64,000 nt of DNA from contig NW_022204063.1 in NCBI RefSeq assembly GCF_007655135.1, positions 1-64,000 on the forward strand. The letters run 5' to 3'. The stretch is from Punica granatum. Taxonomy: Eukaryota > Streptophyta > Magnoliopsida > Myrtales > Lythraceae. The notes beneath the pieces were generated by a model. The model ran no database searches and was not told the origin of the DNA. It saw only the letters and a list, made by a program, of their open reading frames with translations. Each line of letters begins with the position of its first letter. Positions within the stretch are counted from its first letter, which is position 1. The translations under genes were made by a program, and so were the position numbers. Positions 1 through 13,200 of the stretch are shown here, one piece after another.

Positions 1-1887
1 CTTAAGGTTGTTCCGAATGCATTAATTGTGAAAACGATTCGCGACTCGACGACCAAGACGATTCCATAAGGATCGAGAATAATTTGGTCCAATTAACCGA
101 AACTATCCTCATAACCAAATGGACCCGAATGATTCGATACTACTCGAATCCATGCATGCTTTGTTAAAAGAGTCTTTAACATGATATTTTAATATGGGAA
201 TCGTAAAGACATTGAAGTAAAACTTCACATCATCCGATCAACAAATTAAACTTGAGATAAGGAATTCATTCTTGACTCAAGGAAGGCCAAGAAGCCCTCG
301 GCTTCATCTTGTGAAGGGTGGCCGAGGTTCTCATGGCTCTATCCAAGTCACGAACGATTTCCTAATCGTGGTTTATTATTTCTCATTTCTCGCGCTCAAA
401 CATCGACCGTGATAAATAGCACCCTTTTTTAACAAAAGCCGGCGTTATCACGATTTGTTTAGCTCATTCAAACATACAAACATTCACAAACGTGTTAATT
501 AAGGAAAGGATAACATAACAACACCGGCTTCATGCCATGCAATAATGATAAACAAACTCGGAAATTAACTTGAATAGGCTAAGGAGACCGATCTTAACCC
601 GAAAAGAGCAATTTAAATCTCAACCTCTCCTTTAGAGAATTGGCCGAGACTTAATGTGCCCAAATAGGGTCGGGATAGTCTTCTTTATGATGATCCAAGC
701 CCCTTCCGACATGGTAGCAAGTCCTAAGATAGTGTACGTGTATAATATAACATAAAATTGCATAAAATTAAATCTTGTGAATGAAACATGCATGAAAACA
801 CCATAATACTCCATAGCCATGCAAAAATATAAAAAGTCCTAACTCCTCTAAGTCGAAAGTGTTTTAACCTAGCCTCGGAATACGAGGAAAGAGTCGGGAA
901 GTGTTTGAGAGTCGGGTGACTCGGTGGAACCTTAAAAGGGTATTCGGGTGCAAGGATGGACGTGCACGGGCACTGGTGGGCACTGACAAGCGCTGGTGTT
1001 TGGCAAGGACGTGCACGGGTGACGGCGCGCGTGCGTGCGCGGATGGCGGGCACGGACGGGCGCGGTGACGAGCGCGGGCGTCGCGGATGACGGGCGCGGG
1101 CGTGCTCGGTTACGGCGCGGGCGTGCGCTGGTGACGGGCGCGGGTGGCGCTGGATGATGAGCCCGGGGATGCGCGGGTGACGGGCACGGGGTTTTGCTGT
1201 TTGTTTTTTGCTGTTTGTTTTGCCCAATTGTGAATGTCTGCTAGAGTTTTCTGGGCAATGCGGTATGAACTTCGTTTGCCGTAATTCCATCAGACCCTTC
1301 TCCGGCTATGCTCTTCTGAAGAGGGGTATGCTTGTTTTGTCGTTCGGAAGTCATTTGAAGTGTCTGTGTGACTTCCAAAAGACAATCTGAAGCGTTGTTC
1401 ATACTCTGTGTGTTGATGGGGCATGGCCGCGTCTGATATTGGAATTAACTTTTCTCCAGGAAACCGGCATTTTTGGACTTCCACTGAAAAGTTGTCTGTA
1501 TACAGAAAATTGTTCTGTATAGAGCAGATGATTTGAAAATGCCTTTGGGGACACTTTTCATCTTTTGGCACTGGTGTGGATTTTTGGAGTCCAATATTCA
1601 CTATCTTCCGACGGCCGAGCGAACTATCGGAAAATAGTGCCGTCCGTGTAGTACACTGAAAACGCCGGTTTTGGACATTGTTGAGTTCTTTGGTCGCTCT
1701 GTTCCCCTTTGGTGACCCCTAGAGTCCTTCTGTCATGTCCATGGGCCATTTGCTCAATTTTGCCAACTTGAGGATGAATAGTGATTTCTTGCTCTGCCGA
1801 GCCGTTTTCTGTATTCTGCTCAAGTCGTGGCTTGGGTCATTGCTAATATCATTGTTTGGAATGGTGAGCCAAAACGGGGTGCTGACA
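1..1887 (-). repeat. 5' part of a long Tat/Ogre-like LTR (LTR-b), cut by the window edge
   Basis: Read on the minus strand, this LTR starts at 1887 with TGTCAGCACCCC, the same terminus as the LTRs at 20449, 30677 and 42497, and runs leftwards out of the window. Stretches resemble the other LTRs here: the segment near 868-905 is a diverged reverse complement of 22614-22650, and 1240-1620 resembles the reverse complement of about 48393-48700. The short open frames inside it are not conserved between LTR copies and I do not call them genes. It is clearly more diverged than the LTRs of the 27.8 kb element. Its internal region and second LTR, if any, lie outside the window. Confidence 0.75.
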
Positions 1888-4800
1888 GCGCACCCGAATT
1901 TAATCTCGTCGGGGCACGCATGCGCGCGCCTAAGCAAGCGCGGCTTGGGAGTGTCCACCTTCCCGGGGACGCGCGACGGACGCACGTGAGAAGGAGTCGC
2001 CACTTGCACCTTTACAACCCGAAGGTCGAGGGCCGGCAAGATACCCGGGTCTAGGGGTACGGGGTACACCTAAATGCTAAGGCAATGGTCGTGCGAAACC
2101 GAAAATTCCGAATTCGGGGGTTCTATTACGTGCGGGCCTATATCCCGCACGCCCTTTCAGTACTCTAGTTTGCTAGGCTTGCCGTTTTTTGTTTATTTAC
2201 AGCGTGATTTAGAGTTGCACTCGACTCGCCCGTTTTGACACCGTAAATTCAATGAATCGATCAAGTTGGGCCAAGAGTCCGAAAGATGAGTAGGCTTGTG
2301 CATCGAGGAATCGGTTCACTATCTTAGCGTTACAGTTCATCGAACCGTGACGGTTGACTCCCTGCGTGAACCGAACAGCGAGTATTCGAGCTTGCTCATC
2401 TCTCGGTAATAATAGCCCGACTTGACCGGTTTGGCACTCGGACCTCTCGCTCACCGATCGGGGATTCTTACAAGTAGATGAATAAACATAAATAGAATTC
2501 TCACAATGTTCTCTCGGACAATTATAAAATACAACTGGATGAATAAATGGATCCCGATCGGTTCGCATTAGGCCAATATTCCACTCCGACTCACCGTGTA
2601 TTTTGAACGACCGATAAACAAATTAAGGCAACGCGGGCTCACAGAGCCTGGGGTCGGGTCCGATCGATCCAACTGTTTGCAGGAGAACCGGTTGGTTCCC
2701 ACTGTATCCGATGGACCGATCGAATTCCCGGGTGATATCTAAACCCGTTTCACGCGCCTAATCCAAATTTGCCTTCCACATAGGCCGCATTCGGAGTGTG
2801 ACGGTGAATCGAGGCTAGATCCCATTCCGCACTCGGGTTGCACGCGCTCGGTGGATTAGGAGGCGTTGGACCTCGTGTTCGGTGATTTGGGGCATTGGAC
2901 CCCGTGTAACACGTAACCTATGGGCTCGAGCCCGAATCGCGACAAATCAGCAAATGCAAGAATAAAACAGAAGAAAACTAATAAAACTGATGAAATACAG
3001 TTTTATTAGGCCGAATGTACGTGATTTAATCAGTTATTAACCGGAATTGGTTGGCAAACAATGTATCTAACCTGGGCAAACATAGATGGTGGATTAGAAT
3101 AGGGTTCTAGGCCAATTACATGTGTGTGTTTGTTTTAAGATTCTTATTCAGTGAGGTGACACTGCGGTTTCACCAAATTAGCCAAACTCGTGTTTTGACT
3201 ATAGATTGGAGTCTATCATTCCGCCTATCCATTATCTAGTGTTTGATTAGGCCGAATGTATTATTAATCCGATTTTTCGTGTCTTGTAACTGAAATAAAA
3301 TGCTCCCCACCGAATCTATGATAGGAATAAAGAAACACCGAAAATGAACGAAGTGGGCCGCGCGAATGAAACTCGCACCCGAATGGGTTGTCCTTTCTCG
3401 TTCATGGTTCTAGGTGTTTCCAACTCCCTAAAGCCTAGGGTATCGGTGAGTCACGGAATGACGATTATGCCCTTGGATGATAAATTGCAATGTCCGTGTA
3501 TAAATTGGAGATCGCGCTACACGAAGAAGTCTAAGAAGGACTCGCGCGCCTTGACTCAAGCCGCCTCAAATCGGGCCCGGACTCGAGTCATAGCACGCGA
3601 GTACTCGTTAGACATCTATTCTATTCGTGTTACGTGTCTCGGTATTTTGAAATTGTGAGTTTTTTCTTAATAAAAAAGGGCATTCTCGCCGTTCCGTAAA
3701 TCATCGATGCGTTTACAAATTGAGGATTGATTCACCCCATTATTTAGTCCAAGCGATTCAATTAGCCGAATGATGCGTCCCATTTATCCCATTCGTGGAA
3801 TTATTCGACGGTTACCAATTTGGATCACAACTACGGTTTAATGGGTGGTTACCCGAGACTAAAACATCTAGTGAGTAATTGATACATGATCGATGAATAA
3901 ACAACAAGTATAATTACGAAGCAACTCTAAGAATCGACTTCCAAGCGGATGAAGAGGCCAGTCTAGACTCGAGGAGAGTCATGGGACACCCGGTCACATC
4001 CCTAGGGAAGTAACCGAATATCTCCTTGACTCATCCCCGGGTCTTGGGCGGTCTCTTACACCGGTTTCAATCGTTTCTCACATTCACAACACGTCAATCA
4101 AAATAATGATACAAGTTTCGGTTATCTCAGCACCATTACAACCATAATCGCATAAAATCACACAACACTTACGAACGGGTTATTCAAACGGAAAACAATA
4201 GAGACGTCATTGACTCAACTAATAACTAAATGGATAAAACACGGGAATCGGCTCGTCTCGAGGTGGGAGAAAGCTCCTCGGACTCGAGTGGCCCAAGGAA
4301 GCTCTCGGCCACCTTCCTCCAAGGAAGGTCGTGAGCTTCCATGGCTCGCACGAGTCGGGAAGACTTCTCCGGCCCCGATTCGGACCTTTTCCCGTCATGC
4401 TATCGCGTTATCTATGATTAATGGTAAAAAAACACATAGGAACCAACCCTTTTCGGGAAGGAGGAGACCACCCTAGCCTCGGATGGGCCAAGGGAGCTCA
4501 CGGGTCTCTCCCTAGAGACTCGGCCGTGAGTCCCGTGGCTCAATCCGAGCCGTTTCCCATCATGGCACGCAAGCTTGAACATCATATAGACATGGCATGG
4601 TCGTGTATAGGGATATAGTGGACGCACGTTGCATGGAAGTGCATGGGAGACATAGATCCGGAAGAAAAGAGCAAGCTTTCATACATCCGGCTTCTTTAAA
4701 CCAATATTAACGCTTCATGTAGACGAATATCAAAGATCCTAGCTCCTTTAAGTCGTAAAGAGATGTTACCTAGCCTCGGTGTACGAGGAGAAGAGTCGGG

Positions 4801-6845
4801 GACGTGGCCGTGGGAGTCGCTAGACTCGGTTTGAAGCTACGGGTGGGTGACCCGAGTGGAGGACAGCCGCGACAGCTTGGGAAGAACGAGGTCGGCACAC
4901 TTGCTCTGGCCACGGCACGGTGCGGGGTTGGGCTCGTTGGACTCTTAAGAGGCAGATCTAGATGTCCGTGGGCAGACCCGGACGTGCCAAGCCCTGGACG
5001 AATCGGAAATAGTGAGAAGAAACTCGATATGAACCCGAATGACCCGGTAAGAAAAAAGATGATGAAACGGTGGTTGTGCACGGTGGATCGGCCCTCGGAT
5101 CCTGACCACCTCTTCACGGGGGAGGGTGAGGGTTGTGAGGAACCCTTTGAACGTGATGGCACGACTCGCCGAAGTCGTGGGAAGAAATGGAGCGTTGTTG
5201 GTGGCTCGGTGCACGCGTGTAGCGTCCTAGGGGGCCGATTCTTCTCACGGCCAAAACACGTTAATGGAGGCTTCAAATGAGAAATCTAAGCCCGGAAATG
5301 GACTTAGGGGGTAGGAAATATGTGGGCTAGGAAGTTTTGTGACTTTTGGCTTAAGTCGGGTCGGGTGGTTACCGGAATACCGGGTGGTTTTCCAATGGTT
5401 TCAGCCGGTTTTGGCCTTGGCTCGGGATGGACGAATGAGTGGGAGTGGGCTGGATTTTGAGAAGATTCTAGAGGGAGATTGGCTTGCGAGAGAAGGAGAA
5501 TGAAGAAGTGATTAGGGTTAATGATGGATGGGAACTTATAGGCTAGCTTAATGGTGTGCTTTGATGAAGTTAATTGTGGTTTTGAGGCTTAAGTGAGGGC
5601 TGCCGAATTTTGAGGGAGGATTAGGGAAGGGTAAATGTCAAATGGAGTGTAGGGGAAGCAAGAGGATGAGTGATGGGTGTGATGGATGTGTAAGAGGAAG
5701 TGATGGATGTGTAAGAAGTGTAAGAAGAATTTGAATTTGTGGTGGGGGAAAGCTTTGAGCCGCCGGCCATGGGAGTTAGCCGTGGCTTATTGCGGTTGAG
5801 CCGCGGCTTGAGGGATTGAGCCGTGGCTTGGGGTTGAGCCGTGGCTTGGTGGCTTGGCTTAGCTAAGTTGTGGGTCCCGTTCGATTGAGAGAAAAGCTGG
5901 AAAGTGCTTGAGACTTGATTGAACGCGCATCCGATCTCCGATGTCCGATTAATTAATAGATTTGGAATGCTTGAACGAAGAGGATTTGGATGAGCCTAAT
6001 ATCGCCATGCGTCGTATGAACGAATGTTCGGGCGACTCGGCACCTCGAGAGTCGGTTTTGCCATGTTTGGGCGTTCGGAGTGGAGTTTAGTGCTCCTGGT
6101 CCCCGATTGCTCTTTGTGCATCTTAACATTCGTTTCGACGACCCTTTTGCTTCGTGGGACATCGTTGGCTCGTTGTCCCCGACCAAAGGCCGTTGGCCCG
6201 GGATGACCTAGGGACTTGTGATCGGGGTCTTCTCAGTGCTCTCCGAATGTTTTGAGGTGTTCGGGGATCGCTGTGATCTCTGTTTTCCGTGAATGTGCCT
6301 TGAAAATTCATCGGGAGGCGTTTGCTACCACTGAAACGTCCCTCGGGGAGTCCTGTAGAGTTTCGAATGGTCGTCTGAAGCTTGTCCCATGACCTCGGTG
6401 GTCCTTGGGTGCTTGTAGGCCCGTTTTAGGGGGCCGTTTACTTGTCAGTGGAGCGGGCCCCGGGAGCCCTGTCAGAAAAGGTGTCCATGAGAGATTGGGG
6501 TGTCCCGGCTTAGGCGGTATGCCCCGAAAATGCGCCCTGACGTGTCGTTGGTCACTTTGGCATCGAGAGGGATTTTTAAAGTCCCATATCGAGCACCTTC
6601 CGGTGCTTCAGTGGTTAGGTGATGAATAGTGCCGTAGTGCCAACTCCCGTTGCTCTGAGATTTGTCGTCTGTTTGCCTTTCCTGATTGCTTTTCCCTGTT
6701 TCCTCATTGGATCATGTCCCTCTTCCGCCGTTTATGACTCTGTGACCGCATGCTCGCCTCTGCCCGTCGGGTGATGAATAGTAACCTGGGCTTCGGTCGG
6801 AGGTTCTCATGTGGGAAGCCGGTGGGCCAAAATGGGGTGCTAACA
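1888..6845 (-). repeat. Near-complete Tat/Ogre-like LTR (LTR-a), about 4.96 kb
   Basis: On the minus strand it begins at 6845 with TGTTAGCACCCC and ends at 1888 with GGGTGCGC, which is 3 bp short of the family end GTGCGCACA. It contains the same ordered landmarks as the LTRs of the 27.8 kb element: the sub-repeat region (about 6030-6660), the simple-sequence stretch rich in GAGCCGTGGCTT (about 5760-5880), a segment beginning TAGCCTCGG, and the GC-rich end with CCCCGACGAGATTAAATTCGG (1892-1915). It interrupts the gag relic at 6846, so it entered T1 after T1 inserted. The open frames near 4804-5280 on both strands lie in LTR sequence and are probably chance. Confidence 0.85.
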
Positions 6846-8514
6846 GTACCGTAGGTGGAAGTGGAGGCGGCGGTGCAGAGTAGTAGATTGGTTGGGTAAG
6901 GGGTTGAGGTCGATATTGCGGCGCATGCGGAGCGTAGGTGGGGACCACGGGGGGTGCAGACGTGAAATTTACCGAATATTGTTGGGGCGTCGGTGTGCTA
7001 GATTAACAGCGTTAACTGTAACCTCCTTTCCCCTTCTTCCGCTGGAATATGTCGTTGTTGCAGAAGCCTTCTTCGTGGATTCTTCTCCTTTACTGGTGGG
7101 GCCTTCCATCCTGGCAAGCTTGATTCCCAAGTCAAGCTTTTTCCCGGCCTCAATGAGATCGGAGAATGAAGAGGTGTGAGCCAACAGATGCGAATAGTAC
7201 ACTCCCCTTAGGGTGGAATGGAACAACTAAATTTGTTGTACTTCGCTGATTGGGGGGATGTGCTTTGCCGCTTGGGCACGCCACTTGGTAGCGTACTCCT
7301 CGAACCTTTGGCCCTGCGCCATCTCCTTCATGCTCAATTCCAAGAGGGTCGGAGGCGTCTCCGCACTGTACTGGTACTGGTCGATGAATTTCCGGGAAAG
7401 ATCTACCCATGTTGGAATGTCTTCGGCCTTTAGCGACATGAACCAATCGAGAGCTACTCCCGTCAGACTATCTTGAAATGAGGGGATGACGAATTCCTCG
7501 TAATCCCAGTATTGTAGCATCTTTCCTCGGTAATGGCGGAGATGATGTCGCGGATTCGTCATGCCTTCGTAAGTCCTGAACTCCGGGATCTTAACCTTTG
7601 AGGGTAGCCGCATGCCTGGGAAGAGGCTACAATCGCCATAGCTTGCGTTGGGGCGAGACTCATTTGCTTGCAAGGCTCGTATTGTCTCCTCCATTCTCTT
7701 CAATCTATGCTCCTGCTCGGTGTCAGCCTCGGGGAAAAAGTGCGTTGGTGAAGCGAACTGAACCACGTGAGTCGGGGTGCCCCGATTCGAGAAAGGTGAT
7801 ATTTATGGGAGGCGGCGCTTGGTAGGGAAGGCTAGTGTGGGGTTGTTGAGAAGTGTAGGGAGGAGGTTCTGTGACTTGAAAATGCGCTGGAGCAGGTGCG
7901 CTTGATGCCGGGAAAACCATTGGCGGAAGGACGGTATAGATTGCGGCTGGGGCCGGCATGGAGACGGGTGGTGGCACAGACAGGGCCTGATCCGGAGTTA
8001 GGAATGCCGCCGGTGGAAGAGGGACGGCTGTGGGGGCCGGTGGCAGCGGAAAGGGGATGACTAACGGGTGAACAGTGGGCATGTGAGTTGTTGGTGGGGC
8101 AGGAGCATCAGTGCTTTCTGGAGCTTGAGTCGGCGGAATCCAAGATGTTGGGTTGACCGTTAGCCCTTGTCCTGAAGGAGGTGTGGAGCTCGAGGATGCA
8201 CGGTTCGGTCCTCTGAGTAGGGCAAACAGTTCGGCCATGTTGGTGGTCATGTTGGCAGCTAGTTGGTTAATTGTGCCCTCAAGTGCCGCGATGCGAGCAT
8301 GGTCGTCGGAGGTGGAAGATGTCGGCGAGACTTGTGGAAGGGGTGCCCCTGAAGACGTTGGTGGTGGGAGATGTATCGAGGGAGCGCCCGAATACGCCGA
8401 TGGTATGCCCGCGGGAGTTGGAGGTGGCGAAGCATGTGTCGGGGGCTGCTGAGAATGAGCTGGGACCGGTGGATTGACTTCCTCGGAGATATCAATTCGG
8501 TTCTCTTCCGTCAT
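6846..8514 (-). pseudogene. Decayed gag of a Tat-like Ty3/gypsy element (T1)
   Basis: The frame starts with ATG at 8514. The first 250 or so codons are rich in Pro, Ala and Ser, with a short helical stretch near residues 70-95. After a frameshift near 7760 comes a typical retrotransposon gag (capsid-like) domain, with motifs such as KIPEFRTYEG, HHLRHYRGKM, ALDWFMSL and KEMAQGQRFEEYATKWR. A TAG stop (7227-7229) replaces what looks like a Gln codon. The similarity continues in the same frame to about 6985, where a second frameshift precedes another Pro- and Tyr-rich stretch, and the gene is then cut at 6846 by the LTR on its left. No protease or polymerase part follows. In the family Gag forms the cytoplasmic particle. 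This copy cannot make a full product. Confidence 0.85.
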
Positions 8515-8840
8515 CCTAACACGTTGACGAGTCGAGTAACGGTGCGACGCCAGTTGCGATTACCTGGATTCCAAGAGTATGTGAGCGTGATATCGACACT
8601 TTCGAAAGGATAAGTGTAGAACAATAAATAAAAGAACATGATGTATGAGATCCATGAGTATCAAAATACTAATTTCATCACATTGGTTTGATTCGAGTTC
8701 CATAGTTTTATAAAAAACAGCGTACGAAAGAAAAGGAACATAAACGTAAGCCGACATCCCTTTGCGCTCGGTAGCCTGCTGAGAGTGGCGTAGGTCCGAG
8801 CGAGGGCAAAAACGAATGCGTCTGCTAATCCTAGGGATGG
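8515..8840 (-). other. Spacer between the upstream ORF and gag of T1
   Basis: This stretch holds the minus-strand gap between the stop codon of the upstream coiled-coil ORF (CTA on the plus strand at 8831-8833) and the ATG of gag at 8514. It has no long open frame of its own with recognisable similarity. It is AT-rich in the middle. On its right it is cut by the CRM-like insertion. Confidence 0.6.
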
Positions 8841-8845
8841 GGGAC
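8841..8845. repeat. Left target-site duplication GGGAC of the CRM-like element
   Basis: GGGAC directly precedes the TGATAGGG start of the 5' LTR, and the same five bases follow the 3' LTR at 15514-15518. Five bases is the duplication length expected for Ty3/gypsy integration. Confidence 0.95.
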
Positions 8846-9548
8846 TGATAGGGTTGAGCCGGACTCCGAGCATGAGGACAAGTTGCATATTTCTACCGGA
8901 CCGGTCACCAGATCACGTGCCAAGAAATTGGAGCAAGCCTTGCAGAACTTATGGACGAATATTCGGGAAGAGGCACGCAGTTCGAGAGACGAACAAGTCG
9001 AGTCGGGGCTGATTTTGGTCATCAAGAGTGCTGGACCTCATCAGTACACATCGGGACATTAAAGGATAACCATAACTACCTCAAATCTGGTTGGATATGC
9101 CTTCTAGAAGATGGCCACAAAATCTGGTTGGAATATGCCTTCTATCAGGTTGGAATATGCCTTCTAGAAGATGGCAACCAAATCTGGTTGGAATATGCCT
9201 TCTAGAATATGCTTGCTTTCCTTAGTTGTCTTCAGATTACAAGAGCATTATAAGCTCCTCCCTAGGTTATTTTTTAGAGAACTTTTCTGCCATTTTCTAT
9301 CTTGTGTGAGAGATATTCTCCAAATTATTCTTGTTGAACTTATGCTTCAAGGGTTGAAAGTCGATTACTTGTAGTTCTTAAGCTTCTTATAATATTGGTT
9401 TCTAGCTCTATATAGCTACGGGGTCGATATTCCACCTTTCAAAGCTATATCTGAAGTTTCTAGCTCTATCTCTATCTTGGACGATTCGGGATTTGATTCC
9501 ATATTATTGTTGCTGGGTTCTGCGACGGGCTCGACGGGGTTCATATCA
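8846..9548 (+). repeat. 5' LTR of the CRM-like element (703 bp)
   Basis: It starts TGATAGGG and ends TTCATATCA. It carries an internal short tandem repeat around 9079-9205 built on TCTGGTTGGAATATGCC and CTTCTAGAAGATGG. In the pol frame it stays open from its first bases to a TAA at 9060-9062, unlike the 3' LTR, which has an earlier stop. About 25 bp near 9440-9470 are absent from the 3' LTR. Confidence 0.95.
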
Positions 9549-10237
9549 TTTTGGTATCAGAGCCTAAGTTCCAAATCGAGGTTTCATCTATCCTTGTTCT
9601 TTTCTTTTTCTTCGTTCTAGAATCTTTAGATATAGCTTTCATTCTATCCTTTCCATTAATCTTGTCTGATCTGATCTTAACTATCTAAATCGTCAAAAAA
9701 AAAGAAAAGAAAAAAGGATCAAAAAAAAGAGAAAAGGATCTGAAGTGAGCGAATAATTTATTGAACAATTTGCTGTCTTTGTGTTGTAATTGATCTGTGG
9801 TGAATTAGAGTGATCGATTGTTTCGCTGATTACACCGGCCTTAAGTTGATCTGTCATAGTTGCTCTCATTCTTCTTTTTTTTTTCTCCGATCGTATTTGT
9901 GTCAACTCCATCTTTGATTCGTCCGGGCTCATTCCTTTCACATACATCTTGTCCATCCATATCTCTTCGCTTCTTTACTACTTGGAACTGATATTATAAG
10001 TGGCTTGAGCAAACAAGTAATTTCCTCAAGGACTTATAATTAGATTACTTAGTTCCTCCAGAACTTTGTGGAGAAATCTACGAGAGGAAAAAGGCAAGAG
10101 TGGGTGAGATCATCAGAGGGTAAAAGCCATTGTATCGAGTGAAATACGAGAGTTTGTGTGACATCGATTAGAGAGTAAACACGTGAGGGAGTGATTGTGA
10201 GGTCCTTTTACTCTAAGATTTCTTTGCAGATTTCAAC
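9549..10237 (+). other. Primer-binding site and untranslated leader of the CRM-like element
   Basis: TGGTATCAGAGCC at 9552-9564 is complementary to the 3' end of plant initiator tRNA-Met and lies 3 bp after the LTR, where the primer site belongs. The rest of the 0.69 kb leader holds A-rich tracts (about 9696-9740) and a T-run (about 9874-9884), with no supported gene. Confidence 0.9.
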
Positions 10238-13200
10238 ATGTCACAAGAAAATAGCGGGGGACTTGAACAAAGCAGTGGAGGGCCTGATCAGAGCACAATC
10301 ATTCGGGCTATGCAACAACAATTTGAGCGAATGAACATGGTGCTCAATACGATCAATGACCGGTTGGAGAGGCATGATGAGCGGATTGACCAGTTGCGAC
10401 AAGCTCCCAATCAGCACCCAAGGAGGAACAATAACCGACAACCGGCACCTACTATTGATCCATTTGATGACCATGAGGAGGGATCCTATGATGATGAGGA
10501 TGATGTGTCTTCCATTGCCACAATGAGACGAGCTCGAGGAGCAAGGGCTGAGAGGCCATGGCGCGGACGTGGGAGGCACCAAGAAAGAGACACCATTGAT
10601 CGTAATATGGGATCCATCAAGTTGACCATTCCTCCGTTCCAAGGCAAGAGCGATCCTGATGTGTACATCGAATGGAAAAGGAAGGTTGAGTTGGTTTTTG
10701 ATTGTCACAACTACTCCGAGGAGAAGAAGGTGAAGCTTGCAGCTGTGGCATTCACCGACTATGCCATAGTTTGGTGGGATCAATTGACGGTGAGTAGACG
10801 CCGAAATGGGGAGCGACCTATTGACAATTGGGAGGGCATGAAAGCTGTCATGCGGAGGAGGTTTGTCCCATCCCATTACTACCGGGATTTATACTTGAAA
10901 CTGTAGAATCTTAAGCAAGGGTCTAAGACTGTGGAGGAGTACCACAATGAGATGGAGATTGTCATGATTTGCGCCAATGTTGAGGAGGATCGAGAGGCAA
11001 CCATGGCTCGGTTCATTAGTGGACTTAATCGGGAGATTGCCAATGTAGTTGAGCTGCAACATTACGTGGAGATTGACGACGTGGTACACATGGCCATGAA
11101 GGTTGAGAGGCAGCTCAAGAGAGGGGGTCAAACATCTTCAAAGGTAGAAACTTCTGGTTCAGCGTCTTGGAGATCGAAGTGGGGTTCTTCTACGAAACCG
11201 GATGAGAAGACTGATTATAAGCCAAAGGGAGACACCTACAAGACTCAAGCCAACAACAAGGATAAGGGTAAAACTTTTTCTGAACCTCAAAGAAATCGTG
11301 ATATCAAATGTTTTCGTTGTTTGGGCTCAGGTCACTTTGCTTCCCAATGTCCAAACAAGCGGACCATGATTATGATGGAGAGTAGGGATATCGAGACTGA
11401 AGAAGAAGAAGATAGTGATTCCATGCATCCACTCGAAGATGCTAGTGACATTGAGCATGCGGTTGAAGGTCAAGCCTTAGTTATCATGCGAGCCCTACAT
11501 GTTCAAGTTAGAGAGGATGGTGATGAGGTGCAAAGGGAGAATATCTTCTACACTCGTTGCCACGTGAGGGATCATGTGTGTGGGTTGATTATTGACGGAG
11601 GAAGTTGTGTGAATGTGGCCAGCAAGTTGATGGTAGACAAGCTCGGTTTGCATACCCAAAAACATCCCAAGCCGTACAAACTCCAGTGGCTGAATGAATG
11701 CGGTGAAGTGAAGGTAAATAAACAGGTTCTTGTGTCCTTCTGTATTGGAAAGTACCGGGATGAGGTTCTTTGTGATGTTGTACCAATGAGTGCTAGCCAT
11801 ATGTTGCTCGGGAGACCATGGCAGTTCGACAGGAGAGTGATACATGATGGGTATAGGAATCGATATTCATTTGTAAAGGACGGGAAGAAAGTAACACTTG
11901 CACCCTTGACACCGACTCAAGTGTTTGAGGATCAGATTCGAATTAAAAGGTCTCTTAGTGAGAAGAGTGAAAAAGTGGCTGAAAAACAAAAAGAGAAAGA
12001 GAGTGATCTTGAGAGAAAAGAAAGTGGAGAGAATGTGAAAAACAAGAGTGAAAAGATGGAGAGTTCAGAAAAAAATGAGAGAAAATTGAGTTTTTATGCA
12101 AAAGAAAGAGAGCTTAAGGGTGCTTATAAGGCTAATAGACCGATGATCTTGTTCTTGTACAAGGAGGTCTATCTTTCTATTTCTGACCTTGACTCTACTT
12201 TACCTAGTGTTGCTATTTCTCTCTTGCAAGAATTCGAAGATGTCTTTCCCGAAGAAATGCCACAGGGACTACCACCAATAAGAGGGATTGAGCATCAGAT
12301 TGATCTTATTCCAGGAGCTCCTATTCCAAACCGACCGGCCTATCGAAGTAGTTCGAAAGAGGCTAAAGAACTTCAGAGACAAGTTGAGGAGCTATTGGCC
12401 AAAGGACATGTTCGAGAAAGTATGAGCCCATGCGCTGTCCCTGTTCTGCTTATTCCAAAGAAAGACGAGACTTGGAGAATGTGTGTCGATTGTAGAGCTG
12501 TGAACAAGATCACGGTAAAATATTGACATCCCATTCCTCGATTAGATGACATGTTGGATGAATTGCACTGTTCCGTTATATTTTCTAAGATTGATTTGAA
12601 GAGTGGGTACCACCAGATTCGAATGAAAGAAGGTGATCAATGGAAAACAGCTTTTAAAACCAAGCATGGATTGTATGAGTGGACGGTAATGCCATTTGGT
12701 TTAACTAATGCACCCAGCACTTTTATGCGTCTTATGAATCATGTTTTGCGTGCTTACATTGGGAAATTTGTGGTTGTCTATTTTGATGACATTCTGATAT
12801 ATAGCAGGAGTTTGGATGACCATGTTGAACATTTGAGAAGTGTCCTTGAGTCATTAAGACGTGAGAAGCTGTATGCTAATCTCAAGAAGTGTAGCTTTTG
12901 CTTGGATAGAGTTGTTTTTCTTGGTTTCGTTGTTAGTTCCAGGGGTGTGGAGGTCGATGAAGACAAGGTAAGGGCAATCAAGGATTGGCCTACACCTACC
13001 ACTATCGCTGAAGTGAGGAGTTTCCACGGCTTAGCGGGATTCTATCGAAGGTTCGTGCCAAACTTCAGTACCATTGCTGCTTCTTTGACAGAAATCATCA
13101 AGAAGAATGTTGGGTTCAAGTGGGGAGAAGAGCAAGAGAAGGCTTTCAATACATTAAAAGAAAAGCTAAGTTCAGCTCCATTGCTACTTTTACCAGATTT

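Noticed and set aside
4770..5280. Overlapping frames of 158 and 168 codons on both strands
   Set aside because: They sit inside LTR-a. Openness on both strands reflects GC-rich composition, and neither shows a family motif.
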